64,000 nucleotides of DNA from a bacterium (lineage in GTDB: Bacteria; Armatimonadota; Zipacnadia; Zipacnadales; UBA11051). The translations under genes were made by a program, and so were the position numbers. The stretch is taken from the NCBI GenBank assembly GCA_030604405.1, contig JAUVVY010000022.1, forward strand, positions 1-64,000. Direction: 5' to 3'. The notes beneath the pieces were generated by a model that worked only from the letters and a program-made list of their open reading frames with translations, had not been told where the DNA came from and did no database searches. Of this stretch, positions 16,067 through 24,848 are shown one piece after another; within the stretch, counting starts at the first letter, position 1, and every line of letters begins with the position of its first letter.

Positions 16067-16087
16067 GGCCGACCGGCCAGGTCGGCC
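16067..16087 (+). promoter_or_regulatory. Stem-loop in the rplU leader
   Basis: GGCCGACC at 16067-16074 is perfectly complementary to GGTCGGCC at 16080-16087 around a five-base loop, within the transcript made from the promoter just upstream. Ribosomal protein L21 leaders with regulatory hairpins are known in Firmicutes. Whether this is related cannot be told here. Confidence 0.55.
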
Positions 16088-16140
16088 ACCTTTATCTTAA
16101 CTAGTTCTGCTAGAGCGCTTGCAGAAGGGTTTTCAGAGGT

Positions 16141-16452
16141 ATGTACGCGATATTTGAGACCGGCGGCAGGCAGTATTGGGCTCAGCCGGAACAGGTGCTT
16201 CGGGTGGACAGTCTCGGCCTCAAGGCCGGCGACAAAGTCGAGTTCGACAGGGTCCTGGCCGTGCGTGGCGATGATGACTTGCAGGTGGGGCAGCCCTACG
16301 TGGAGGGAGCCAAAGTTGTCGCTACGGTAGTGGAGCAGGGGCGCGGCAAGAAGATCCGCGTGTTCACCTACAAGCGAAAGAAGCACTCCAAACGGCTGCG
16401 CGGACACCGCCAGGACTTCACCGCCGTCAGAATTGATGAAATCTCTGTCTGA
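16141..16452 (+). CDS. rplU: 50S ribosomal protein L21 (bL21)
   Basis: 103 residues, full family length. MYAIFETGGRQYWAQP at the N-terminus and KRKKHSKRLRGHRQDFTAVRI at the C-terminus are diagnostic. Binds 23S rRNA. AGAGG sits very close to the ATG and GAAGGG sits 11 bases upstream. rpmA follows after 42 bases and obgE after that, the usual bacterial order. Confidence 0.97.
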   Translation: MYAIFETGGRQYWAQPEQVLRVDSLGLKAGDKVEFDRVLAVRGDDDLQVGQPYVEGAKVVATVVEQGRGKKIRVFTYKRKKHSKRLRGHRQDFTAVRIDEISV

Positions 16453-16494
16453 GGTCATTGCGTGATCTCGGGTGACGTATGAGGAGTGAGATAG

Positions 16495-16749
16495 ATGGCA
16501 CACAAGATGGGCATGGGTAGTTCCCAAAACGGTCGCGATAGCATATCGAAACGGCTCGGCCTGAAGGCTGCGGACGGCCAGTTGGTCAGGACCGGAAACA
16601 TCATCGTGCGGCAGCGCGGCACCAAGTTCAAGCCCGGACGCAATGTCGGCAGGGGCCGCGATGACACGCTTTTTGCTCTGGCGGACGGCGTTGTCCAGTT
16701 TCAATGCACCTCCGGCAACAGGCGTCGGGTGAACGTACTAGTCAGCTAA
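16495..16749 (+). CDS. rpmA: 50S ribosomal protein L27 (bL27)
   Basis: 84 residues beginning [16 protein letters not shown] and containing [15 protein letters not shown], the L27 signature. Its N-terminus reaches the peptidyl transferase centre. There is no cleavable N-terminal extension of the type found in Firmicutes and relatives. GAGGAG lies about eight bases upstream. The gene sits between rplU and obgE on the same strand. Confidence 0.97.
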   Translation: MAHKMGMGSSQNGRDSISKRLGLKAADGQLVRTGNIIVRQRGTKFKPGRNVGRGRDDTLFALADGVVQFQCTSGNRRRVNVLVS

Positions 16750-16920
16750 GAGCCAGGCTCTGTGTACCGTCGTGTGGGTGTGCGGCGGGAGGTACTAGCA
16801 ATTGCAGGCATTGTCGGCGCAACTTGTAGCGCCGGCATTTTCTGTATCAGGACCTCACCTACTAGTATTACTGGCGCGTAGATCAGGCTTCCAGTCTGAC
16901 AGCATGTGGAGGCATCGCAG

Positions 16921-18219
16921 TTGTTTGTTGACGAGGCAACTATAACCGTGGTATCAGGCCGGGGCGGCGACGGGTGTGTCAGCTTTCGCCGCGAGAAGTA
17001 CGTGCCTCGCGGCGGCCCCGATGGCGGCGACGGCGGCGACGGCGGCAGCGTGCAGATCGTGGTGGAGGCGCACATGCGCACGCTGCTGGACTTCGAGTAC
17101 AAGAATAAGTTCGCAGCCGAGAACGGCAGGCATGGCAAGGGCGCCAACAAGACGGGACGCAACGGGCCTGACTTGCACGTAAGTGTGCCCCCGGGCACCG
17201 TCATCTACGAGGCAGATACCGACGAGCAGGTCGCGGATTTGGTTGTTGTGGGGGATCGATTGCTGGCCGCCCGTGGGGGAAAAGGTGGCCGCGGCAACAA
17301 GCAGTTCGCCGGCCCTACCCGCCAGGCCCCCCACTTTGCAGAAAAGGGCGAGAGCGGTCGCACCCACAGGCTTCGCCTCGAACTCAAGGTACTGGCCGAT
17401 GTCGGCATCATCGGTTTTCCGAATGTCGGCAAGTCCACCTTCATCGCCGCTGTATCAGCCGCCAGACCCAAAATCGCCGACTATCCATTTACCACTCTGG
17501 AACCGAACCTGGGGGTCGTGGAACTTTCCGACCATCGCCGCATGGTGATCGCCGATATGCCCGGCCTCATCGAAGGTGCCCACCAGGGCGTTGGGCTTGG
17601 CCATAAGTTCCTGCGCCACGTCGAGCGCACCCATGTGCTAATACACATGCTCGACATCGCCGCGCTGGAGGGCCGTGATCCGCTTGAGGACTTCGCTGCC
17701 ATCAACAACGAGTTGCGCCTGTATGACGAGTGGCTTGGGGGCCTTGTGCAGATAGTGGCCATGAATAAAATTGATCTGCCCAGCGGTCGCGAGTACGTGG
17801 ATATGTATGCGGATGAGTTGCGAAAGCAAGGCTATGAGGCGGTGGCAATCTCGGCTGCCACGGGCGAAGGCTGCACCGAGCTGCTGGGGAAGGTCTGGGG
17901 CATGTTGGAGGAAGTCGGGGCATTTCTCGCCCTCGACCAGGACCGCGAGCCTACTACCTTCATCATGCCAGAGAAGCCGGAGATCGAGTTGCGTGTAAGC
18001 CGCGCTGCCGAGGGTGTGTTTGTCGTGCGCGGAGCTATTGTCGAGCGCATCGTGGAAAGAACCGACTATGAGACACCAGCCGGGGCCGAATGGCTTCACG
18101 AGCAGCTTTCCGGCGCTGGTATCATCGAGCAGCTTGAAGAAGCCGGCGCACAGGAAGGTGACACCGTCTTCCTGGGCAAACTTGAGACCGAATACCGGTT
18201 TGCCCTCGACGAGCCGTAA
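16921..18219 (+). CDS. obgE: Obg-family GTPase (CgtA)
   Basis: 432 residues from a TTG start. GGAGG at 16908-16912 lies eight bases before TTG, giving the family-typical MFVDEATITVVSGRGGDG; a GTG five codons earlier would overlap that Shine-Dalgarno. Domains: the glycine-rich Obg fold (residues 1-158), the G domain with GFPNVGKST, DMPGLIEGA and NKID, and a C-terminal OCT domain. It binds the 50S subunit and links ribosome maturation to GTP and growth state. Third gene of the rplU operon. Confidence 0.96.
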   Translation: MFVDEATITVVSGRGGDGCVSFRREKYVPRGGPDGGDGGDGGSVQIVVEAHMRTLLDFEYKNKFAAENGRHGKGANKTGRNGPDLHVSVPPGTVIYEADTDEQVADLVVVGDRLLAARGGKGGRGNKQFAGPTRQAPHFAEKGESGRTHRLRLELKVLADVGIIGFPNVGKSTFIAAVSAARPKIADYPFTTLEPNLGVVELSDHRRMVIADMPGLIEGAHQGVGLGHKFLRHVERTHVLIHMLDIAALEGRDPLEDFAAINNELRLYDEWLGGLVQIVAMNKIDLPSGREYVDMYADELRKQGYEAVAISAATGEGCTELLGKVWGMLEEVGAFLALDQDREPTTFIMPEKPEIELRVSRAAEGVFVVRGAIVERIVERTDYETPAGAEWLHEQLSGAGIIEQLEEAGAQEGDTVFLGKLETEYRFALDEP

Positions 18220-18262
18220 TCGCGCACGTCGCTGTATGCTACGTTTGTCTCATTCGGAGGGA

Positions 18263-19490
18263 ATGTCCGATAGCCGGCCCGCCATCCCCACAAACCCAGC
18301 TTTCGATCCAGCGCACGCGCCTGGCCGTTGCTACCATCGGCCACGCCTTCAGTGACGGCTTCGTCAACCTGGTTCCGCCGCTTCTATATGTAGTGCGTGG
18401 CATGTTCCGTCTCAGCGACAGCGGCCTTGGCAATGTGATGATGCTGGCTTCGCTGACCACCAACTTCGGCCAGCCTATCTTCGGCTACCTCACCGACCGG
18501 ATGCGCTGGCGGAATGTGCTTGGGCTGGGCGTGTTCATCAGCGCCGTATTCATCTGCGCTATCGGCTTCATGCCGAACCTGTGGTTGTTTGTAGGCGCTC
18601 TGATCCTGAGTGGTCTGGGCACTGCGCTTTTCCACCCACAGGGCGGCGGGCTTGCCGCACACGCCTCCGGTGACCGCCGCGCTTTCGGTATGAGCATCTT
18701 CGGGATGGGCGGTGCGGTCGGATACGCCGGCGGGTCCCTACTCAGTCCGCTGCTGCACCAGCTTGGCCTCGCCGCCGGTATGGGGGCCTTGGAGGGGTTC
18801 ATATTCGCGCTGCCTTTCGGGCTGGTTGTTGCCTACCTGCTTCATGCCTACACCCGCGACCACAGCGTCCCTGCGCCAGCGGTCAAGTTCCGCCTGCGCG
18901 AGCACCTGCTGCCGTACTGGCGGCCGCTGCTGCCGGTACTGGTCGTGATGGTGCTGCGCTCGATGACCGTGATCGCCTATGCCACTTTCTTCCAGGTGAT
19001 GATCGGAGACCGGGGCCTGTCGGTGTATCATCAGGGCGGCAGCCAATTCACGTTCGTCTTCGGAGGCGCTCTTGGCGGGATGATCGGAGCCCACCTGAGC
19101 GACCGATGGGGTCGCCGCTTCATCACCGTTTTTACCTTGCTCGTCAGTCCGCCATTGCTCTACTACAGCCTCTACACCCCGTATATTGTGGCCCTGGCGC
19201 TGCTGTTTCTGTCCGGCCTGATTGTGCGTGCGGCCGAGTCAGTCAATATCGCCCAGACGCAGGACCTGGTGCCTGGCGGCATAAGCATGGCCTCGTCAAT
19301 TGGCATGGGGTTTTCGTGGGGAATCGCGAGCATCGTGACCCCGCTGGTCGGTCGCGTGTCAGACGCTACGGGCAACCTACCGTATGCGATTTCACTGACC
19401 GCTTTTCTGCCTGTAATCGCCGCTGTCGTTGGGCTGGGCTTGCCGACGCGGGCGCCCCCGGCGGGGCCGGGTGAAGCATCGGCCAAGTGA
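18263..19490 (+). CDS. MFS transporter, fosmidomycin-resistance (Fsr)-like, with disputed 5' end
   Basis: A major facilitator with about 12 membrane segments. GHAFSDGFVNLVPPLLYVV forms the first helix, followed by GYLTDR and LFHPQGGGLAAHASGDRR as in Fsr-type exporters. The frame carrying helix 1 is open back into obgE but has no ATG, GTG or TTG before it; the first GTG in that frame lies after helix 1. An ATG at 18263 next to GGAGG lies in a different frame and would begin MSDSRPAIPTNPAFDP. A one-base indel between about 18300 and 18325 would join the two. I therefore give the outer span. Substrate unknown. Confidence 0.75.
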
Positions 19491-19578
19491 ATGCCGACAT
19501 GCTCGGGCCCGCCAAAGAAGGAATTCAGTGTTCGATTGGCGAATCTCGTAGTATTGACGACCATGCTGTGGGCTTAGT

Positions 19579-20352
19579 GTGATGAGTATGTTGGACCCGG
19601 TGAAGCACAATCCGATAGTGGCCACTTTCCGCGCAATGTTCGGGCCTGCCGCGCTTGCTACGGTTGTGGGCACAGTTATCGCCGCTTCGTATCTGGGTTG
19701 GCGGATGATTCCGATCGGCATGGCAGCATGGGCTTTGGTAGTGTATCTGACGGGTCCGGCGCGGCTGAGAGGCGAAGCGCAGGCCCTGCGGCAGCGGCAG
19801 GAACTGGTGCGGTCATTGCCCCCGCGTTTGCGTCCGCTGGCGGCGCAGATTGCTGACAGCGTCGCCCAGACAAGCGACTTGATAAGCAGTGCCGACGAGA
19901 GCATTCGGATCGTTATTACCGGGCTGGAAGTGGAAATCGAGCAGGTCGGTCTGGACGCGCATCGGCTGCTGGAATCCGCCCGCCGACTCTACAGCTACCT
20001 GCAGGCCAACAGCATCGAACAACTCAACAGCAAAGCCGTATCCCTGGAGGCGCGCATCGAGGCTTGTGATGATGATTTCACCCGGTCGCAGTTGCAGGAG
20101 GCGGCAGCCGAGGTAGCCGGGCAGCAGGAAGCGTACGACGAGCTTGAGCTGCTGCTGCAGCGCACGGAAGCCTCGCTGCACAATCTGGCGTCATCGCTGA
20201 GCAACGTACACTCTCAAGTCGTTAAGCTCGTCAGTGGCGAATTGGTCGCCACGGCGGGTATGAGCCAGGAATCTTTTCAACATCTCGCGGAGGTGCGCGG
20301 AACTGTGGCAGCCCTGCAGGAAGTGATTGACACCAAAGTGCCCGAGGGCTAG
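19579..20352 (+). CDS. Two-TM, coiled-coil protein of a PspA-AAA+ cassette
   Basis: 257 residues, not recognised. Two adjacent hydrophobic helices at about residues 21-38 and 42-60 form an N-terminal hairpin (LATVVGTVIAASYLGW, GMAAWALVVYLTG). The rest is Glu/Gln/Leu-rich and strongly helical (residues 65-250), consistent with a cytoplasmic coiled coil anchored in the membrane. A GTG or an ATG one codon later can serve as start; no clear Shine-Dalgarno. It is followed on the same strand by a PspA homologue (66-base gap) and an AAA+ ATPase (3-base gap), so a membrane partner for PspA is a reasonable inference. Confidence 0.75.
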   Translation: MMSMLDPVKHNPIVATFRAMFGPAALATVVGTVIAASYLGWRMIPIGMAAWALVVYLTGPARLRGEAQALRQRQELVRSLPPRLRPLAAQIADSVAQTSDLISSADESIRIVITGLEVEIEQVGLDAHRLLESARRLYSYLQANSIEQLNSKAVSLEARIEACDDDFTRSQLQEAAAEVAGQQEAYDELELLLQRTEASLHNLASSLSNVHSQVVKLVSGELVATAGMSQESFQHLAEVRGTVAALQEVIDTKVPEG

Positions 20353-20418
20353 GCGAGCTGTGGGTCTTTGACGCATTTTACAGTTGTTGGACTGCATTTT
20401 TCTCAGGAGGCGATAGTG

Positions 20419-21198
20419 ATGTGGGAACGCATAAAGATGATATTTCGTTCGCTGTTTGGCTGGATGGTCCGGGGCGTGGAGAACCCGGAACTGATTCTGC
20501 GCCAGCACATGGATGACCTGCGCCAGAAGGTCCCGGAACTGAACCGTCAGGTCGCCGAGGTAGTCAAGCTGGAGAAGATGCTGCAGATGCAGGCCGACCG
20601 GCTCGAACAGAAGGTGGGGACACTGGAGCAGAATGTTGTGGCGGCGGTCAAGATGGGGGATGAGCACAAGGAGACCGCCAAGACGCTGATCGCCGCGCTG
20701 GAAACGTCCAAGACGGAGCTGGCTGAGACGCAGGCCCAACTCGAACAGGCGAAAGTCAATTCCGAGCGCGCCATGAAGATGCGCGACGCTTACGCCAAGC
20801 GCATCAAGCAGCAGATCAACGAGGCCATGCGGCAGATCTCGCGGGCCAAACGCGCCGAGATCGAAGAGGAAATGTCCTCTTTGATGATGGCCTTTGAGAC
20901 CGGCGATTCGACCGAGGTGCTCGACCGCATGACCGATGAGATTGACGAACGGCTGGCCAGGGCCCAGGCACGTACCGAGGTTGCAAGCGGCGACATCGAG
21001 ACTGAGATGGTTGATGTGGAGGCCGCGGCCACCGAGCTGCAGGCCGAAGAGAAGTACCGCGAGTACCAGCGCCAGCTTGGTCTCGTTGCTGACGAGGAGC
21101 CTGCCGACCGGACGATGGAACCAGTGTCCGGGACCGAAACCGAGCAGGAGCCGCCGGCGATCGAGACCGAAAGCGAAACCGAAACCCAGGAGAATTAG
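20419..21198 (+). CDS. pspA: PspA/IM30 family membrane-remodelling protein
   Basis: 259 residues from ATG, with AGGAGG eight bases upstream. The N-terminus MWERIKMIFRSLFGWMV is an amphipathic helix typical of PspA and Vipp1, followed by NPELILRQHMDDLRQKVPEL and a long alpha-helical coiled coil to about residue 215. The last 45 residues are acidic and low in complexity, an extension beyond the core fold. PspA proteins form ESCRT-III-like rods and rings that stabilise damaged membranes. The AAA+ gene starts three bases downstream. No PspF, PspB or PspC genes are nearby, so regulation differs from the enterobacterial system. Confidence 0.9.
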   Translation: MWERIKMIFRSLFGWMVRGVENPELILRQHMDDLRQKVPELNRQVAEVVKLEKMLQMQADRLEQKVGTLEQNVVAAVKMGDEHKETAKTLIAALETSKTELAETQAQLEQAKVNSERAMKMRDAYAKRIKQQINEAMRQISRAKRAEIEEEMSSLMMAFETGDSTEVLDRMTDEIDERLARAQARTEVASGDIETEMVDVEAAATELQAEEKYREYQRQLGLVADEEPADRTMEPVSGTETEQEPPAIETESETETQEN

Positions 21199-21201
21199 AC
21201 G

Positions 21202-22941
21202 GTGCCTGCGTGCGATCAGCCGGGAAAAGGCGCAGCCAGGGAGCAGTCGCCCTGGCCGGACTGGGCTGAGGAGATCAAACAGAGCTACCTCTCCTCAGCA
21301 TCCTCCGTATTTGTACTCCACGGCGTGCGCGACGATGTGGTCTTCCGCGGCGGCTATGTGCCGCTCAACGCCTTCCTGCACCAGGCTTTTTGCGGCGACA
21401 AGGTCACCGTCTATTATGACCTGGTCGGCGGCTTGACCTTTCCGTCACCGGACGACGAAAGGCAGTTTGAGACCTTCCTCGACGTTTACCAGAATCGCGA
21501 GCGCATCAAGGTTGATCGGCGCGAGAGTTATCGTCCTGAGCTGAGCATTCCGCTGCTGGAGAACTTCCTGACGAGTCGTGATAACGCGGCGGTCATCATT
21601 GACTATGTGGACAAGCTGGCGCCGCGTGAGGAAGAGCGGTTCATGAGCTTCCAGCAGCGCCGGCTGGTGACTACGCTGCGGCGGTGGGCCAACGAACCGC
21701 GCCTGGTGGGTCGCAACAATTTCGTTTTCATGATCGCTGATTCGCTGGCGGATGTGAGCGAGGAGTTGTACGGCCGCACGGGCGCCTCGAAGTTGATAGC
21801 GCTGCCGCTGCCTGATTATGAGGAGCGGCTGGAGTACATCAATTATCAGCTCGGCCGTGGGGAGCAGAATGGCTCCGCGGCGCGCCTGGCGGTATCGCCT
21901 GAGGCCTTCGCCACCAATACCGACGGCCTGAGCAGAATTCAGATATTGCGGCTCATGCAACAGGCTGCCGCCGACGATGAGCCGATCACCGTGCGCGACA
22001 CAACCGAGTACAAGCGCGAGGTGATCGCTTCTGAGATCGGCGACCTGATCTCATTCATGCAGCCGCGCTTCGGCCTCGACGCCGTCGCCGGTGTGGAAAA
22101 GCAAAAGCAGTTGCTGGTCAACACCGCCGAGGCCCTGCAGGAGGGGCGAGTGAAGGTGGTGCCGCAAGGGCTTCTGCTTGTGGGGCCGCCCGGATGTGGC
22201 AAGACCTTCACCATGCAGTGCTTCGCCCACGATGCCGGCATCCCGTTCGTCGAGCTGCGCAATATCTTCAGCAAGTACGTCGGCTCGACCGAATCCAACC
22301 TCGAACGGGTCTTCCACTATCTTGAGGCGATGGCCCCGGTGTTCGTGTTCATTGACGAGTTCGATCAGTCGTATGGCCGCCGCGTTACCTCCGACAGCGA
22401 CAGTGGCGTGTCGCGGCGCGTGTTCGGGATGTTCAATTCATTCCTCAGCGATGAGGTGCATCAGGGCAGAATTCTGTTCGGCGCAGCCACCAATCGGCCT
22501 GACTTGATTGACCCGTCCACCATGCGCGCAGGGCGCTTTGACATGAAGCTGCCGTTCCTGTTGCCCGACGCCGAGGCCCGCGAGGCGATTCTGCGAGTCA
22601 GTCTGCGCAGCCTGGGCATCGCCGCCGACGGACTCGACCTGGCACCGATAGCAGACCAGACAGAAGACTACTCCGGAGCCGACCTGAAGGAAGTCTGCCA
22701 GGTGGCGCAGCGTAACACCGCATTTTTGCGCCGCGATGAAGTGACCATTGACGACCTGGAATTCGCCGTCGCAGATTACATTGCACCCACGGCGGCCAGA
22801 AAAGATGAGATCGAATACATGGAGTTGCTGGCCGTGGCCGCCTGCACCTCGCGGTCAATGTTGCCGGACAAATACCTCGATGACATCGCCTCCGGAGCGC
22901 TTTACGAGCGGCTGCGGCAGTTGCAGTACAGCGTGCACTGA
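21202..22941 (+). CDS. AAA+ ATPase of the PspA cassette
   Basis: 579 residues, GTG start. The C-terminal half is a canonical AAA+ module: Walker A GPPGCGKT (328-335), Walker B VFVFIDE (380-386), sensor Asn in AATNRPD (N431) and an arginine finger in MRAGRFD (R445), with the lid following. The N-terminal 270 residues look like a second, degenerate ATPase-like domain with a Walker-B-like VIIDYVDKL (131-139) but no P-loop. The pairing resembles the ESCRT-III/Vps4 logic in which an AAA+ ATPase disassembles PspA-like polymers. That function is inference from context. Confidence 0.88.
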   Translation: MPACDQPGKGAAREQSPWPDWAEEIKQSYLSSASSVFVLHGVRDDVVFRGGYVPLNAFLHQAFCGDKVTVYYDLVGGLTFPSPDDERQFETFLDVYQNRERIKVDRRESYRPELSIPLLENFLTSRDNAAVIIDYVDKLAPREEERFMSFQQRRLVTTLRRWANEPRLVGRNNFVFMIADSLADVSEELYGRTGASKLIALPLPDYEERLEYINYQLGRGEQNGSAARLAVSPEAFATNTDGLSRIQILRLMQQAAADDEPITVRDTTEYKREVIASEIGDLISFMQPRFGLDAVAGVEKQKQLLVNTAEALQEGRVKVVPQGLLLVGPPGCGKTFTMQCFAHDAGIPFVELRNIFSKYVGSTESNLERVFHYLEAMAPVFVFIDEFDQSYGRRVTSDSDSGVSRRVFGMFNSFLSDEVHQGRILFGAATNRPDLIDPSTMRAGRFDMKLPFLLPDAEAREAILRVSLRSLGIAADGLDLAPIADQTEDYSGADLKEVCQVAQRNTAFLRRDEVTIDDLEFAVADYIAPTAARKDEIEYMELLAVAACTSRSMLPDKYLDDIASGALYERLRQLQYSVH

Positions 22942-23261
22942 CGCCGTCACAGCGCGCAATGTTACAGTCAATCGAGGCAAGCTGAAACTTGCAACCCCGC
23001 GCGGGTTGTTTATGTTAGTAACTGTTCACCTTGCCCTCACCCCCGGCCCCTCTCCCACAGGGAGAGGGGAGAACGACAACGGCAACACCGACAGGGGAGA
23101 CGCCTCGACAGGCCAGACGCCCGACCCACTCCAGAGGAGTGGGTGTCCGACCGGCTTAGGTTGGTTTGACGCAGTCTATGGCCACAAGGTGAGTAGTCAC
23201 CTATGCTATTGTCCAGGGAGCATCGGTAGTTGTCTGAAAAAGAGGAGAGCGTTGGCCTAAG
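22942..23261. repeat. Intergenic repeat mosaic before the Wzm/Wzt operon
   Basis: CCCCTCTCCC at 23047-23056 pairs with GGGAGAGGGG at 23060-23069 and continues into GAACGACAACGG. ACCCACTCC at 23124-23132 pairs with GGAGTGGGT at 23136-23144. These match the families seen at 6.3, 15.8 and 50.2 kb. An AGGAGAG sits about 15 bases before the next GTG start. No gene is supported. Confidence 0.7.
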
Positions 23262-24068
23262 GTGAGGGAGTTAAGCAACATCTGGCGATGGCGGGAGGCT
23301 GTGTTGCGCCTGGTGGTGCGCAACCTGAAGGTCAGGTACAAGAATTCCGCCCTGGGCTTCTTCTGGTCATTCCTCAACCCCCTGACGCAGGTCATCGTGA
23401 TGACCATTGCCTTCCGCTATATCATGGGTTCGCAGATAGAGAACTACTCGGTGCACCTGTTCACTGTTTTATTGCCCTGGCAATTCTTCGCCCAGGCGGT
23501 CAGCGACGGCTCGGTGTCTGTGGCCGAGAACATTCCGCTGATGAAAAAGTTCCCCTTCCCGCGCATCGTTTTGCCGATGTCAACAATCATCTCCAACTTC
23601 GTCCACCTGGTGCTGGGCCTGACCGTACTCGTAGCCGTCTTTGTGGTGCTGCGGGTCGCCGTCTTGCCCTCTTTTGCCTGGGTGCCGCTGTTTTTGGTTA
23701 TTCAGCTCATGTTCATGCTCGGCGTGCTGATGATGGTCGCGGTGCTGCGGATGTACTACGATGACATCCGCTTCATACTGGAGGCGCTCCTGCGGCTATG
23801 GTTCTTCCTGACGCCGCTGCTTTACAACATCCAGATGGTCATGGAGACCGAGCGGCTGACGGCGCTGCATAAGCAGCTTTATCTCTTACTCAACCCGCTG
23901 ACGCCGCTGATGATCGGCTACCGGTCGGCGCTGTTAGAGGGCGGCGTATGGCCTTTGGCAGATTTCTGGTTCTATCTTGGCGTGTCTGCGGTTATTTCCG
24001 GCCTGGTGTTTCTGGTGGGCCTGGTCGTGTGGCGAAGATACGAATGGCAGCTTCCGGAGTTGCTGTAG
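23262..24068 (+). CDS. wzm: ABC-2 type polysaccharide exporter permease (Wzm/TagG-like)
   Basis: 268 residues, GTG start. The amphipathic N-terminus LVVRNLKVRYKNSALGFFWSFLNPL is diagnostic of the O-antigen/teichoic-acid export permease family, followed by six membrane helices. It forms the channel that exports a finished polysaccharide from the cytoplasm. The next gene, its ATPase, begins at the base after the stop codon. The motif spans residues 17-40. Confidence 0.92.
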   Translation: MRELSNIWRWREAVLRLVVRNLKVRYKNSALGFFWSFLNPLTQVIVMTIAFRYIMGSQIENYSVHLFTVLLPWQFFAQAVSDGSVSVAENIPLMKKFPFPRIVLPMSTIISNFVHLVLGLTVLVAVFVVLRVAVLPSFAWVPLFLVIQLMFMLGVLMMVAVLRMYYDDIRFILEALLRLWFFLTPLLYNIQMVMETERLTALHKQLYLLLNPLTPLMIGYRSALLEGGVWPLADFWFYLGVSAVISGLVFLVGLVVWRRYEWQLPELL

Positions 24069-24848
24069 ATGAACGATGGCCAATACCTCGTAGAGGTAAG
24101 CAATCTGCGCAAGCGTTTCAACGTCCGCCGCGAGCAGGCAGCGACGCTCAAGCGCGTTGTGACGCGGCTGTTCAGACCGTATCCGCACGAGGCGCTCTGG
24201 GCGCTGGAGGGCGTCAGTCTTAGTGTGAAGCGCGGGGAGATCGTCGGCCTCATCGGAGTGAATGGCTCAGGAAAAAGCACGTTGCTGCGCGTCATCGCCG
24301 GCATTTACGTGCCTACCGAGGGCGATGTGGTTGTGAATGGCCAGGTTGGTGCCCTGTTCGAGTTGGAGACCGGTTTCAGTCTCGAACTGAGCGGCATGGA
24401 CAATATTTTCCTCAGCGGGTCGCTCATGGGCTATTCCAGAACGCAGATTACCGAGGCGCTGCCACGTGTGGCGGAGATGGTTGAGCTCGAGGAGTTCCTG
24501 CAAGTGCCGGTGAAAGCCTACTCGTCCGGGATGAAGTTCCGTCTCGGGTTTGGCATAGCCATGGCGTTTGATCCCGAAGTGCTGCTGGTGGATGAGGTTA
24601 TGGCGGCGGCGGACGAGGCGTTTCAGCGCAAGGCCTACCGCAGGTTACGAGAGTTTCGAGATAGTGGCTCGGGCGTTATGCTGGTGTCCCACGAAATGGA
24701 TGCTGTGCGCAGCCATTGCGACCGCGTTATCTGGCTGGCTGACGGCAAGATCCGGGCCGAAGGCTCCACCGACGAAGTCCTGGACGCATATTTGAGCGAG
24801 ATCGGGCCAGAGGCCGGGAATAACAGCAACATCAACAGCGGCAGATGA
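24069..24848 (+). CDS. wzt: Polysaccharide export ABC transporter ATPase (Wzt/TagH-like)
   Basis: 259 residues. Walker A GVNGSGKST (63-71), signature YSSGM, Walker B VLLVDEVMAA and the H-loop VSHEMD. The HEALWALEGVSLSV start of the nucleotide-binding domain is typical of this export subfamily. It ends soon after the nucleotide-binding domain, so the C-terminal carbohydrate-binding domain found in some Wzt proteins is absent. This suggests recognition of the glycan at the lipid or reducing end, as in TagH-like systems. Its stop overlaps the next start (ATGA). Confidence 0.92.
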   Translation: MNDGQYLVEVSNLRKRFNVRREQAATLKRVVTRLFRPYPHEALWALEGVSLSVKRGEIVGLIGVNGSGKSTLLRVIAGIYVPTEGDVVVNGQVGALFELETGFSLELSGMDNIFLSGSLMGYSRTQITEALPRVAEMVELEEFLQVPVKAYSSGMKFRLGFGIAMAFDPEVLLVDEVMAAADEAFQRKAYRRLREFRDSGSGVMLVSHEMDAVRSHCDRVIWLADGKIRAEGSTDEVLDAYLSEIGPEAGNNSNINSGR

